Positions 11,016 through 23,366 of a stretch of 64,000 nucleotides of DNA are shown here, one piece after another (position 1 is the first letter of the stretch; each line of letters starts with the position of its first letter). A model generated the notes under the pieces. It saw only the letters and a list, made by a program, of their open reading frames with translations. It had not been told where the DNA came from and did not search any database. A program made the position numbers and the translations under genes. The DNA is from Hyphodiscus hymeniophilus. Its lineage: Eukaryota; Ascomycota; Leotiomycetes; Helotiales; Hyphodiscaceae. The DNA is taken from the NCBI GenBank assembly GCA_016508695.1, contig VNKQ01000003.1:1612001-1676000 (forward strand). The letters are read 5' to 3'.

Positions 11016-12488
11016 TCACACCTCGTAATACGCATGATTCGAGCGTTTCAGCAATGCTGCTCGCATTTCGGCGATGATGTTTTGAATCCGCTGGTATTCC
11101 CACTTGGAGCACTCAATCAGTATAGATCTTGCCAAATTCCGAGGCTCTTCATCTTGAGAGATTGGGACGTACCCCAAGGACCGTCGTCAAGGTCCACAAC
11201 GCCCAGCCTTCCAGTCCATTAACACAATAAAGCAGATTGTACTGGCCTATCAATTTCAGTTTTGGGTCACTGGGCCACGTGCCCACTGGCACCTTATATT
11301 TCTTCTCGACTACATCAACGAAGCCCTGATTCAGTAGCGTTAGATTTCTATATTGTTTGAAAGAGGACAGAAGTCACATTACCGCTTCTTTGATATAGTT
11401 CTTTGAGAGATTGGCAATCTTAAAAGTTCTGCCTTGCTCTTCGCCAAGGTCAATGAACAACTTGGACCAGCGTCGCATGATATGTTCGGGACTTCGAAGA
11501 GAGTCATCATCAGATTTGAACTCAATGCTCATCTCCAGCTGTTGAATCCAACCTCCGGGCTTTGTGCACTTGAACATCTCGCCATACAGGGCAGGCCAGT
11601 CTTTGATGCTCCCAAACAAACACCTCACGTGCACGAATTCGAAGTAATCAGGAGCAAAAGTCCACTCTAGCCCGGCGTCATCTAGCTCGAACTTACAGTT
11701 AGGAGGAACGAAGCGAGGCTGTATATCTGAGATGTCGGTGCCGGTTACTTCTGCTGACGGGAACTTGTCTGCAAAATCTCTGCCATCTTGCTCAGCTCAT
11801 GTAAGTTTCTGGGAAACAGTGCCTCCATGGCTTACATTGCCCAAATCCCAGTTCCTGTTCCCACGTCGATCACTCTCTACGGAAAAATCAGCGATCAGCA
11901 GATGAAGCTTGCTTGATAACGTGCCTGAGGGTGCGTGCCGATCGGCGCGAGATATAGTTCGCCATTGAGTAGCAACGTAAGCATATGATGTCTTTATGAC
12001 AAGTTAGCAGATTTCACTGATACATGCAGGTAGGCCAGTTCACGGACCCAATGTCAAGCTGTTCGTTTTGTGTCTCGTCGTTTGGTCCCCTACATCATGC
12101 ATTAAAAAACAACAGCCAAGTGGGTCTGCAGTACACACCAATACTCTGCAGACTTGAAATTGTGGAACGTACGACCGTTCAAGGTTCGGTATTCTAAAAT
12201 GCTGCTGGTGATTGAGGTTGTCGAATTTGCACTTGAGGGGTCGTCAGCCTTGTCTAAGATGCACCACAGAGCTGGAGTTTACTAGTCCTCCTCTCCCATT
12301 GCAGAATCCCCATCAAACTCGCTATTCGTATCCTAGCGATCGATTAGTCATAAGCCAAGTTCAAGCCCGTCTCTGAAAGCCTGAATCTAAAAGAGCCTTG
12401 ATCGTACGATTGAGATGGCATGGGACTCGCTAGATTGGCTTGCATCATCAGCCGGGGCTGGCGTCAGATCTGGAGCTGGGTTTTGCAT
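11016..12488 (-). CDS. LaeA/UMTA-type SAM-dependent methyltransferase
   Basis: Read from the ATG at 12488 to TGA at 11016-11018 through about seven exons, roughly 330 residues. The N-terminus is acidic and Ser-rich. Family blocks appear in order: SILEYRTLNGRTYHNF, EYWGPNDETQNEQLDI, motif I of the SAM site RVIDVGTGTGIWAIDFADKF, GTDISDIQPRFVPPNCKFE, VHVRCLFGSIKDWPALY, PGGWIQQLEMSIEFKSDD and a C-terminal IIAEMRAALLKRSNHAYYEV. This matches the UMTA class related to the secondary-metabolism regulator LaeA. The intron before RVIDVG appears to use a GC donor (CAG|GCACGT). Exon 2's 3' border is unresolved. Targets are unknown. The P450 gene starts 659 bp away, divergently, so shared regulation is possible. 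Confidence 0.88.
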
Positions 12489-13146
12489 GTTCAATGTGTT
12501 ATCAGTCCGCCATCTCAAAGTGATAGACTATGAGTCCAGGAAGGAAATATATTGGGATGAGCATTCAACAGGAAAGAAGAGTCCAAAGCTTGGTGTGGTG
12601 GTGTTGAGGGTGGTGTGCGTGTGCGTGTGCGTGTGCGTGGGAGTGAGTGCGCCAGAGCGAGACCCAGACGGGAAGAACATCTTGGGTGGGCCAAAGAATG
12701 GCATCTCGGCAAATGGCCAATCACAGTTGACCGCGCAGTTTTTTACCCCCGGGCGTAGACCTGGACGGGACGGGTGTAGACGGGTAATGGGTAATGGGTA
12801 AAGGGGGGGTGTTTCCGCTCGGGGTGGAAGCCGAGATCCCCGGGTTGTGCTATTGGCTCAGGCGGGGCACGTTCTGCACGGCTTATGTGAACGAGTGGTC
12901 TTCCGCCCCCCGTCTGACGCTGCAGAATTGCGAGGAGTAGGGGGCTCCATGAGTTCATGCATGAGTTCAAGCTTACGGGACCGACCTTATCATTGAGTCT
13001 TACCCCTTGGGTCCTTGGCGCTCGCAATGTCGTCTCGTCCTATCTTCAAGACTGTTTATGAGAGTTGTGAGATATCCCGTTAGAAACAAAGTATTCGAGA
13101 AGGAGGCATTGCTTACTGTTGTTACGAGCGCAGCGCACTCCCCGCG
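12489..13146. other. Divergent promoter region between methyltransferase and P450
   Basis: These 658 bp should hold both promoters. The region contains a (GTGTGC)n microsatellite and a GC-rich stretch (about 12740-12920). No supported gene. Confidence 0.5.
12613..12640 (+). repeat. (GTGTGC)n microsatellite
   Basis: About 4.5 units of the hexamer GTGTGC, about 130 bp upstream of the methyltransferase start. Such alternating purine-pyrimidine tracts vary in length between strains. Confidence 0.85.
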
Positions 13147-14941
13147 ATGCAATACCCCGCATGGATTCTCCTGTTAGGCGCTACAGGCGCTTACTTGGCG
13201 ATCAAACTGATGTCCACTGTTATCTATAACCTCTATTTCCATCCTCTTGCCAAGGTTCCCGGTCCAAAGATCGCCGCTGCAACATACCTTTACCAGACTT
13301 ACTTCAGCCTTGTGGGTGGGAGTCGGTTCTACCTCCAGTTCCCAAAGCTTCATGAGATCTATGGCAAGTACTTCCTTTCCATGAAATGCGCTTCTCACTG
13401 ATCCCTCAACAGGGCCGGTAGTTCGCATCACTCCTGATGAAGTGCACCTGTGTGATGCAGACAACTATGAGATTATCAACTTCGTGGGCAGCAAGTACCC
13501 AAAGTCGGCGCTTTACGATGCCTTCGGAATCGGGTACTCGACTTTCAGCACCCGAAGCGTCGAAACTCATCGCATCCGTCGCGGAGCTCTGAATCCTTTC
13601 TTCTCCCGGAAAATGGTTCTACAACTAGAACACATTGTGCAAGACAAAGCTGAGAAGGTGTCTGCTCTGACTGCCAAAGCCTTCGCTTCCGGCAAAGCTA
13701 TGAACTTACATTACGCCTTTCGAGCAGTATCTGTTGATGTCATTACCGAGTATGCATTTGCTGGATGCTATGACCTTTTGGATCGTCCTGATTTGGGGCA
13801 GCACTTCTTTGAAATGATTCAAGGACTCGGTCCAACGATGTGGGTCTTCCAGCAATGGCCTGCCCTCCAAAAGTTCGCCTTGGGTCTACCTCCAGTGATC
13901 GCGAAGGCATTGAGCGCTCCTATCGGACAGGTCCTTGAAATGACCGAAGTACCTTCCCCCATTTCCGATAATAGTCTTTGACATCACTGACGTCAAAAAC
14001 AGCACTGCCGCAAACAATGTGCAGCTGTAAAAGAAGTTTTGGATTCGGGCAAAACTTCAGATGAACGGCCTTCGATTTTCCAAGCATTGCTCAGTCCCAA
14101 CGAGAAAGATCCAGACTATGTCGTGCCGTCTGTAGATGATTTGAAAGATGAAGCTTATAGTATGCTGGCGGCCGCAGCAGATACTACTGGTAATGCCATG
14201 ACTGTGTCTGCGTATAAAGTCGTCTCCGATCCCGAGATCTATGCGAAAGTCAAGCAGGAGTTGGAGGTTGCGTTCCCTGATGCTAATGCGACGCTTGATT
14301 TTATCACGTTAGAATCGTTACCGTACCTTGTGCGTATATCCTCTTTCTTCAGTAGTCTAACGACTAACATGAAAAAGTCTGCCGTAATCAAGGAGGGACT
14401 ACGTCTCTCCTTCGGTGTACCCGGACGGCTCCCACGTGACGTCCCGGATGGAGGACAAGTTTTCAACGGCGTGTTCATCCCTGCTGGAGTAAGTTCTCAA
14501 TCTACAATATTAGTGAGCATGAGAACTCACGACTTGTAGTACACCGTCTCAATGAGTTCCTGGGTCCTACACCAAGATCCAGAATACTTTCCCGACCCCC
14601 AGAGATTTGATCCCGGCCGATGGCTCGACGCTAAGGAAGCCCGGCGAATTGAGAAAGCCTTTGTACCCTTTGGGAAAGGAACAAGAGGATGCGTTGGAAT
14701 GCCGTAAGTTCTCAGCCACTCGTGATCGTAAATTAAAGAAACTTGACGTACTGACTTCCCCAGACTTGCATATTGTGAATTATATGTGACGCTTGGCACA
14801 CTGTTCAGAAGGTTTGGAGACATGAAATCAAACGTTCTGACGCGTGAGGATTTGGTTTACGATGATCACTTCTCAGGATATCATCCCGTGGGGGCGACCA
14901 AGTTCCATGTCTCCTCAGAAAGCTCCGGCAAGGCTGAGTAA
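13147..14941 (+). CDS. Cytochrome P450 monooxygenase
   Basis: Six exons, beginning 13147-13363, 13413 to about 13949, and 14004 onward, end in TAA at 14939-14941, about 510 residues. An N-terminal membrane anchor (ILLLGATGAYLAIKLM) precedes HPLAKVPGPKIAA, a Pro-rich hinge. The I-helix reads AAADTTGNAMT, the PERF-type segment is FPDPQRFDPGRWLD, and the haem loop is FVPFGKGTRGCVGMP with the cysteine ligand. The protein should sit in the ER membrane and oxidise a small molecule; similarity in layout is to trichodiene-oxygenase-like fungal P450s, which does not fix the substrate. Intron 1 has a GC donor (G|GCAAGT). All other splices are GT..AG and the frame is intact. Confidence 0.93.
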
Positions 14942-15365
14942 ACAGCTCCGAAACTGCGTGCTACCTGAAATTTACCCCGCGCTTTCGACCTTCAGTGGGG
15001 GATTTCACATTTGGATATATGTAGCAAAAATTGTCCATATACAGCGTCCTCTCCCCACAACTATACTATACAATTTTTACCTTTCGGTCTCGTCACGAAA
15101 AATTCTTGTTCCAGATGAAGGTGACCATACTTCAGGTCACGCAGATGGACCAGGTCAAGCTGGGGTAATCCCGTGCACCGGATCATAAAAAGATGCTAGA
15201 TATGGCAAGAGCTTCTTAGATCTTTCTTTTGAAAAGTATTACTGGGCTGAGTGGAGCTCGCATAATAATTCCGTCGGCACGACGGCAACCGCCACAAGCC
15301 TAGAGAGTCTCCAAGCATATTCAAATAAGGTACAAGTGTACTGATCTGTCCTCTCACCAGGTTTT
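14942..15365. other. Intergenic region
   Basis: 424 bp between the P450 stop and the WrbA-like pseudogene. No frame or repeat of note. Confidence 0.5.
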
Positions 15366-16097
15366 ATGCCAATCAAATTCATTGTCTGACCGTGATGAAT
15401 AATAATCTTCCATGTACGGGCATATCAAGCTTCTCGCCGAAGCCGAACAGGCGGGCCTTCAGAGGCAGGTATCAAAGCCGACATCTTCAGTGAGCGTCCA
15501 TGTGTATTGCTATTGAATTATTCCTGCTTACTTTTGTACTCCCAGAGTCGCCGAAACTCTCTCGGATGAGATTCCCACGAAGATGCATGCTGGGCCTGAA
15601 ACGGACCATTCCATGATCTCTGGCAATGTTCTAGAGACACATAATGCATTTCCGTTCCGCATCTCAACTCGTTCCGGAAGATTTCCTGCCCAGTGGAAGG
15701 TATTCTGGCACTCGACGGGCAAGCGATGGTTAACGGGGGAAGTCCATGGCAAATATGCCGGCCTGTTCATCGCAGCTGCTATTCAAGGCCGTGGACAGGA
15801 GGTCACTGCTATTGAAGCGATGTAGACCCTAGCTCACCACGGGATGATTTACGTTCCTCTCAGATACAAGACGACTTTCGATAATCAGACTGCTTTTGAT
15901 GAGACCAAGGGTGGCTCTTCTTGGGGCGCGGGAACGTTCACTCTAAGTTGAAAAGATCTGCAATGTGAATCCAAACTTACCTTCTCGACCCTCAGGCAGT
16001 CGATGGATCTCGCATGCCTTCTGCACTGGAGCTCGAGGTGGCCACTATTCAGGGCGAAGCACTCGGTCAGGCGATCAGCAAGGTGTTCTTCGCATGA
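15366..16097 (+). pseudogene. Dead NAD(P)H:quinone oxidoreductase, flavodoxin-like WrbA/Alt a 7 type
   Basis: Family blocks remain in order: MPIKFIV, MYGHIKLLAEAEQAG, VAETLSDEIPTKMHA, GRFPAQWKVFWHSTGKRW, GKYAGLFIAAAIQGRGQE, TLAHHGMIYVPL, GGSSWGAGTF and DGSRMPSALELEVATIQG. The frame is broken several times. The start segment does not join MYGHI. A one-base loss separates AGLQR from the A-G-I-K-A-D-I-F segment at about 15465. An in-frame TAG (near 15823) replaces the residue before TLAHHG. The donor after the GTF segment reads CTAAGT instead of GTAAGT. In the family these cytosolic FMN enzymes reduce quinones by two electrons. The pattern of multiple independent lesions argues for a true pseudogene. 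Confidence 0.85.
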
Positions 16098-16237
16098 ATT
16101 GATTGTAACCCCAATCAAAACATAAAATCAGAGATCGCAGAAACGCAGTAATATCCAGTTGCGACACCTCTGACACATTTCTCAATTACCCATTCCCCCA
16201 AACTTCAGCGAACCCTCCAAATCTACAGAGTCCACAC

Positions 16238-19200
16238 TCACTCCAATTCAACACCAATTTCTCGTATTCTCTCCAAATCCTCCACTTCCAGCGAATCTTT
16301 CTCTACGTTCAATACCTCCTCCATTCTTGGTTCCCAGTAGCTCGCAATAAAAGAATTGAAACTCCTTTCGTGTTCTTTATATTTCAACTCAAATTCCTCC
16401 ACAAGACCGTCGAGTTCTTGGATAAGGAAGCGCTCTTCGTCTTGAATCTCCTGGACTTCGTCTTGAGAAAGAGGCATTGACCGTTCCCCACGAACAAGGA
16501 ATGTATATTCATACGGACATGTATGTGTAAGCCCAAGCTTGTCGAACGTCATGGCTCGGATGATGGCTGGAGCAAAGTACTGGAGTTCTTGCTCTGACTC
16601 AAGAAATTCAAAGATATTGGAGAGTGTTGCTTTCTCTAATACTTCCCCATCCAGGGTACCAAGCCAGTCCAGTTCTCTGTAATACCAACGTACCTCTTTC
16701 AATACCGCATTGATGACATGCCTTCCGCCGGCAGAGCAGACGCAAGCGTCATACTCTTTATACTTATTACCCAGGACTTTACGAGCTAGTCTCTTCTCCG
16801 TTTCGGTGAATATCCGGAATGGACCTTCTTGCCGATGGCTGTTTTGGTGGTTTGTCGGCCCGTGGTTTTCCCTGCCGAGCACTCTGCCAATATGGGCCCC
16901 GACAGGATATATTGCTACAGATCCGGTTTTGGGATGCCGCTGAAAGATATCCACACCTTTTGAAATGAACCAATTTATGAGCTCAAGCCCCTGCCCATGT
17001 GCCCTAAACATGCCGCATCTAATCTCGCACCACAGTGGACTATTGGACTCCTCGTCGACCTCATCAATGTCTTTGAACCCTGCATCGTAGAGCATCGTTG
17101 CTGTAGTGAAGCTCAAGTATTGTGAATGAAATACTGTCGTTTTCCGGAGGGTGTGACTTGGCATAAGCGCTGGTTTTACATAGATTCCTGATTCCTGAAG
17201 GGAGATGACAATTTGACTTGCCTCAGAGTCGAGGAGCTTGTCGTCGCGCAGAAGCAGTAGGCTTGGATGATTGGGAGGGAGAGAGTTCTGTGCTAGTACC
17301 TGGAGACGCTGACGCCTGTTTTTCAAAGCAGAGATGAATGTTCGGAGCATTTCTTCCCTCCCTAAGCATAGGATCGTGTCAAAGGGATTGTCAGATAAAT
17401 CCCCATCCCCCCCCAACAAATGACAGTCCCATCTCAACAGGATTTCGACAGACTCCGCGCATCCTGCGCGACAAGCAGAATAGAGAGGCGTGGCGCCGAA
17501 GTCATCTATGCGATCAATATCAGCGCCAGCATCTAAGAGCGATGTGACTGCCCATGGCCACTGCACTGATAGATGAAGTGCAGTTTTCCCGCATCCGAGA
17601 TTTTCGTTGATGATTCCTGGTGAATTCGACAAAACCCGCGTAAGAAGTGCTTTTGATTCAAACACAATTGCCTCGATTATTTCAGGAACGTCAAGGGCTG
17701 AGAAAAAGTAAATATTTTAATGCAATCTTTCGAAATGGTTTCTCGCACCTTCTCTTCTGTCCCCAATTCTCACAATGTTACCAATGAATTGGATATTGTC
17801 TATGTTATAGAAATGTCCAGTAAGTGTTTCAGGCAGTATTCTTGTGTCCATATCCAAAATAGCATTCGCAAGGATCCTGTGGGGTTCGCGCACGCCGATT
17901 TGTAGCGCACCATAATGGATATAGCGGTGACATAGGAATACGTCTAGAATGTTACTAGGTGAGAAGACAAACCATAAGCAGCTGATCGTAAGCAATTGGA
18001 GAAGCTGGAACAAAAGACGGATCACAGGGGGTTTTAAAGTGGTTACAGGTGATCAAAACGCGTATGGGGATTTCAACGGTCATCTTCCGTAGTTTCTGTT
18101 AAGCTGCTATGAACTAATAAAATCGGATAATCTCACCCATCGTCCCCACTATATTGAGGATCAGCACCAGCAGCTGCAATGCCCTCGATCAAGCGTTTCG
18201 TATACTGAGCTGCGTGGGGGTACATGTCACCCTCATTGCGGATGACGCTCTGTTCAGGAATATATGATCAGATGACCACCCCATATTAGACGCTGAGCTG
18301 AAACAGAGTCTTACGTGTAACAATGTATTTCCTTTCTCGTCAATATCGGTTGGATAGGCCTCCCCTGTCTCAAACAATATGAAAAGTTGTTTCAGAACTT
18401 CCTCTGCCCTACTGAGCATGTCTTCTGGACCAGCGTTCCAGTGGGGCCAGTCCACCCTTTCTGTCAAGAGCATAAAGGCAGGCGAGTCTGTCCTTCGTAC
18501 AACATTGACAATGGCCAACTGGGGGCTGATTGCAAAGCCTCCTGCACCTCTCGTTAATGACATCGCAAAAGACACCGAATGACCCAAGATCTTAGTGCAG
18601 TACGCAAACCGGGCTCCCAAAGTATCGACTCGGTCGGAGAAAGCATGATATTGACAGCATGGTAGATGACGAGTTGAACGAGACCAGTATACAGCTACAC
18701 CTCTAATTGAAGTACGAGCTTCATGGATTTTAGGGCGGCGAGGACATGAGCAGATGTTATAGGGATTGAGTCTGACCAACTTTCGAGTCCGTTGTTGAGT
18801 AGAGCTGGCGAGAATTGGGGATGCTTCTCTGACACTTTCTCGCTCACTACAAAGGGCTGCGAGGAGGGCAGGCTCTCTCGGAAACGACCCTGGAGCAGAC
18901 CCAGCCGTTGAACACTTACTTTAGTTAGCTTGGAGAGCTGTCCAAGGTTTAAGAGAGCTCACCAGAATGTCAAATTTTGACAAGAATTTTTCAAGAAGCT
19001 GGGTCTGGTTTTGAAGCTCGCCTTGAATCGCTTGAGCATTGGAGTTTGTCGACTCTGTCAATGAAAGGGTAAGCTCATTCTGGTGTTGAAGGCTTCCTCG
19101 AATCTCTTGACTGTGAGCTGCTGTTGACTCTGCCAATGATACTACAAGCTCAGTCTGCGATCTAATGCCCCCTTTGACTTCCCGGTTGTAGGTTTTCGCC

Positions 19201-19817
19201 GAATGTGCCAAATCAACCAGATGTTCAGCCTGTTTCTGAGACGCTGCTTGAATCAATTGAGAATTCAATTTGTTAAGTTCAAAACTCGATGAGAGGATGG
19301 CGTGGTGTCGTTGATGCGCATCACTGCATGAATAGATCAGCAAACCTCTAAATGTTCCATTGTCAGTAGATAATCACAAGTTTAAGACATGGATCGCAGA
19401 GTCAAGGTTCATTTGTAAACCTTCAAGAGTCTCCTTCAGATCCCGCAAAGTATCTCTCCTAAAAGGAAATAGCGCCCTCTTCCTTATCGCTCGAATCTTG
19501 TCCTCGACTGTGCCTGGTACCTCTGTGGCGCCGTATCTGAGAACCAGACCTTGTAGCTTTCGCAGACTCGATTCACACGCAACAATCGAGTTACGGACCT
19601 GTGCTGGTAGCTGAGTACCCTGCGTTTCAGCCTCGAAGAGTGGTGCCTGTAAAGCTTCCAATATGCCCTGAAATCCTGCCGCCTTTGCAGAGATATCGGC
19701 GATATCATCGTCGAAGGCCTTGTATTGGGAGTAGTAAGTTACCAATCCTTGCGCAACTTGTAAACCGAGGGAAATAACACTGAGGGCGGTGCCACCGATA
19801 GACAGTGGATCGGCCAT
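16238..19817 (-). CDS. Fungal STAND-type N-terminal domain plus ankyrin-repeat protein
   Basis: Seven or so exons run from the ATG at 19817 to the stop at 16238, about 1,050 residues. The start MADPLSIGGTALSVISLGLQ is the hydrophobic opening of the fungal STAND N-terminal domain (PigL_N type), followed by YYSQYKAFDDDIADISAK. Then come three imperfect 25-residue heptad-like repeats (each with a Q-x-E-L-x-x-S-L core), a Cys/His-containing middle region (NICSCPRRPKIHE) and ankyrin repeats (GKTALHLSVQWPWAVTSLL, GATPLYSACRAGCAESVEIL). The last exon carries a long acidic tail. There is no NACHT or NB-ARC P-loop, so this is a STAND-like sensor without the NTPase. Such proteins are linked to allorecognition and immunity by architecture; a role here is inference. 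Confidence 0.8.
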
Positions 19818-20825
19818 GTTGTCAAGTACGCAAGGCTGAGAAGAGCAAAGCTGCGAAGTGGCCGCGGGGATGTGTCGAGGCTCCCGGACCCCGGGACGTG
19901 GAGATTTGTTTTCACAATAAACAATGTATCGAGAGCTTCAGACTGAAAACGGAAACAAGACAGAACATTGATTGCAAAGTGAAGAGGAGAAACAGCGATC
20001 GTCGAAATGGTTTTGAAGGCAGTGTTACACAACATTTCGCTGTCCATGCATAGATCCTAAAGCAGTCTAGTCCTGCATCAGGCTCTCTATGAGGCTTTGA
20101 GGCTGAGCCATTGCAAACTTGTCTTGGAGCTTGCTTTCTTTTTGAAGCTTCCAAACAAGTAGTAATGTCGCAAATGATTATCACAGTCGTCGATGGAAGA
20201 GTACTACGATTATGTCTTCCACAATCTCGAGCAGCTTGCTCACTTTGGCGAAGTACTAGAAATAAAGAAGAGCAAGCCTTAAAAATTTTGTGCAGCAAAG
20301 CCCCGGACTGTCTGGATTACGAGACAGAGGCAACGGCCCAGCCTACTATGAAGCTCTTTCCACTCCACTTCCACGAACTTAGTTCTCAGAGGTAGGAGCA
20401 GTAGAGAAGCTTATCATTGAAGCCGATGTATGAAGGTGTTGTGAGAAACCTACAGAATGATTAAAAAAAAACAATGCGCAGGAAGAATCGAAAAAGAAAG
20501 ACTGGTACCACGTCATAATCCTTCGCCCGCGGCCTGTAACAAGGATAGCTTATTCCGGATTCAGCGCTTAGCTGAAAACTACACACCGAGCAGAGGATTA
20601 TTAATACTGTATTAGGGTCATAGGTACGCAATATGTACAGAGAAGCCCTGCCTGTCCTTGACTGTGGCAGGGCGGGAAACACCCCCGACTTAAGCGAATC
20701 CATATCACTCGAATACTTTCCATCTTACAACTTTACAGACTTCAACCCGAGCCTCCTTTATTCTTGCCTGCTCTTTCTTTTGGTCGTCGGATACCTCAAT
20801 TCTACCCCGAAAGCGAAGGAGAAAC
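19818..20825. other. Intergenic region
   Basis: These 1,008 bp lie upstream of the ankyrin gene and downstream of ERG4. Several open frames occur on both strands, but none shows known motifs or a convincing start. No repeats or RNA genes seen. Confidence 0.5.
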
Positions 20826-22700
20826 TTAGATGACATACTAGAGCATGGATGTTAGTCTGGAAGCTCTTGGAGATGGATAAGAAGGAGGACTTACCGGGAT
20901 GAACAAATAAGGAACCAGCTTCTCATACTCTGTCCACGCCTCTCCATACTTTGCCTTACATTTCTCAATGTCCCTATAAGTGCGATGCAGAATCATACAC
21001 CCAAAGAACGTCGGGTAAAACCACGGGAACGGGCTATTGAACCCAGTGACAAGAGCCCAAGTCATAGCAAAATAAAGATCGCACGTATAGTGGATTTTGC
21101 GGGCATATCCGTACCACCCATCGGCCAGAATACTGTCCCCGGATTTTGTTCTGATGACGCGGGGATTAGTGATCGTTTGCCAGGGCAATTGGGGAAAGGT
21201 CTTTCGAGCGACAAAACCGCCACGTTCTTGGGCTCGGAAGCGGTTCTTTTGACTATTGGTTGTGTCCCAGATCCAATACATAAAGAGGTAGGATGTAAAG
21301 AGGGGAACAAGGAACCAGGTCGGCCAAGAATACGTCGAGGGCGCGTGGTTGGCAAGGTAGAGTGTGCAGTGGCAATAGGAGAGAGGAACACCAGCGAGGT
21401 TCCAGAATATGAGCATAAAGCCCCATTTCTCGTAGTAAATATCCCTGTTCCCTGGTCAGCTCAAATATACCAAGATGATTGATGGCAAATTACCAAGTTG
21501 TTGTAATTAATTCTTCACCCTTGGCACAAGCATTCGCGTACAAGAAGTGCGCCATGATCAAGAAGCACACTTCTGGGCTCACATATCCGAATGTCTCGTA
21601 CTGTCTGGCAGCAGTTGCGCAAGAGAGTCCGAAGAGGATGAACCACGGCAATCGAACCTCAAAGAACATTTTGAAGTCCAAAATGCCGAACATGCGAGGG
21701 TTCAGCTCGGCGCCCATGAAGAAATCGTAAATAGGGGACCCCGTCATACGATGTTGTGCGCCACGGAAAAGGGCAGAGAAGTATGCGACGATCGAGACGA
21801 TGTAGCCAGAGCAGATAGCCACGGACATGATGGGTCCGAACTCATCGAGGATGGTGTAAAGTGGGAATAGACCAGTGAAGTGCAGAACGGCCATGCCCAC
21901 GATGGTAGTGTACCATGACCATACGCCAGAGCAGTAATATCGCAGTTGCGTGCCGCCTTCATGAGCCAGAGGCTTGCCATAAGCATTGATACCTGGAAGA
22001 AGACAGTAGAGTGCACCCTCGACGATGAAGAAAGTCCAGTAGATCTTCCATGCCCTCAAGCTCGGGAAAGCATCTTCGTAGACAATTCTACCCATAGCCT
22101 TCGCAAACTCGAAAAAGCTCTGTCCAGGAGCAGGAGTTGGGAATTTGCCATCGTAGAACGTAGCTCCGATCCACATGTAGTACATAAGTGTAGGAAAGCC
22201 GACCATCATGCAAGAAACGCCAATGGAACCTCCAAAATCATAATGTCCTGAGTTGTCAATCTTTGGATCCGAACCAACTTCCCACCAGCCATCAACAATC
22301 TTTTTCTTTTGTCCATTCGCCTTCTCGGTATGTCCATTTGTCGAGTGTCCATTGGTAGAGTGCCCACTGGTAGAGTGTCCATTTGTGGACAGTCCATTCT
22401 TTAACTGTCCATTTGCGTTTCCATTTTCCACATTTGATTCCGCCATGCTGGTCTTCTGTCGAGGAGTTCGTGTCGAGGCGACTTTAGCAGAAGAGTCCGT
22501 AGCGGAAGAAGAATCGTCGGCGTCATCATCAGGGAATTGGGATTTGCGGCGACCGCCAACTTTTCGTACACGGGGCGTCTCCACGAAGCCAAGATGCTCC
22601 GTCTTCCTATCGATCAATCAATGCCTGTCTGGAAGGGATTTCATGGGGATGTGGCCTTTATTTACTTCGGAGTTTGTCTGAGCGAATACCGGTCCGCCAT
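20826..22700 (-). CDS. ERG4: Delta(24(24(1)))-sterol reductase (ERG4)
   Basis: Four exons: a 35-bp first exon (22700-22666, MADRYSLRQTPK), a main exon starting near 22606 and ending near 21490, a third from about 21430 to 20895, and a tiny last exon encoding YVI before TAA at 20826-20828. The total is about 580 residues. The N-terminus is hydrophilic with a run of Asn-Gly-His-Ser/Thr repeats (TNGHSTSGHSTNGH), longer than in yeast. The membrane part has the sterol reductase signature LLPGINAYGKPLAHEGG and the C-terminal ARKIHYTCDLYFAMTWAL and HRTYRDIEKCKAKYGEAW. ERG4 performs the last step of ergosterol synthesis, reducing the C24(28) double bond in the ER. The tiny first and last exons are easily missed by automatic calling. 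Confidence 0.93.
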
Positions 22701-23366
22701 TTTAGCAATTGAGCTGGGGAAAGTGCAACCAATGCAGTTGTGAAAGGATTTGAAGATGTAGAGGGTGAGTAATTATGGCATTGAAATATTCATTATTGCA
22801 TCAAACACGCATTCAAGTTGTCGTAACCATTGCTTCGAACAGTGATGAATCAGTGTTACTCTAGTCGCGAAATAAAATTGCTCGCATTTCGGGTCGACGC
22901 GTGGAGAAATAAGCCAGCGAATGAAATCCTCGAGTTCGTCAACACCAAGCCCCTTCTGCGGAAAAATACATCTGCCGAGGAGAGACTCCACGAATGCCCC
23001 AGTACGGCGGCTGTTAGTCGAGACCTTCCATCATATAAGAATATGGCATTATTGTAAACATTTTATTAGCAAAGGTGCATCGCTATGCAAGTTCTATTAT
23101 ACACCGACAGCTTTTATCCACCCAGATGCAGCTTTTAAGGTGCCCATCTGCCCAAGTTGCGCCAACGCGCTCATGCCCCGTGAATATCGAAAGCCAATCG
23201 AACTCATGTACAAGAACCTCACATCATAAAAAGTTGGCAGCCAAGATCCGATGCTTCGACGAGGAGATCTTAGCAATGTAAAGCATTACATCGCCAATAT
23301 CTCTCTCAACCTGTAGAAAGTCGGATGGACGTGTGACTCGTCAACTTTTGCGCCCATCCCATTGCT
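22701..23366. other. Intergenic region upstream of ERG4
   Basis: 666 bp holding the ERG4 promoter and the 3' flank of the deubiquitinase. No frame with recognisable content. Confidence 0.5.

Noticed and set aside
11016..16097. Secondary-metabolite gene cluster
   Set aside because: A methyltransferase and P450 are present, but no backbone synthase, transporter or cluster regulator is visible; only a tailoring pair is supported.
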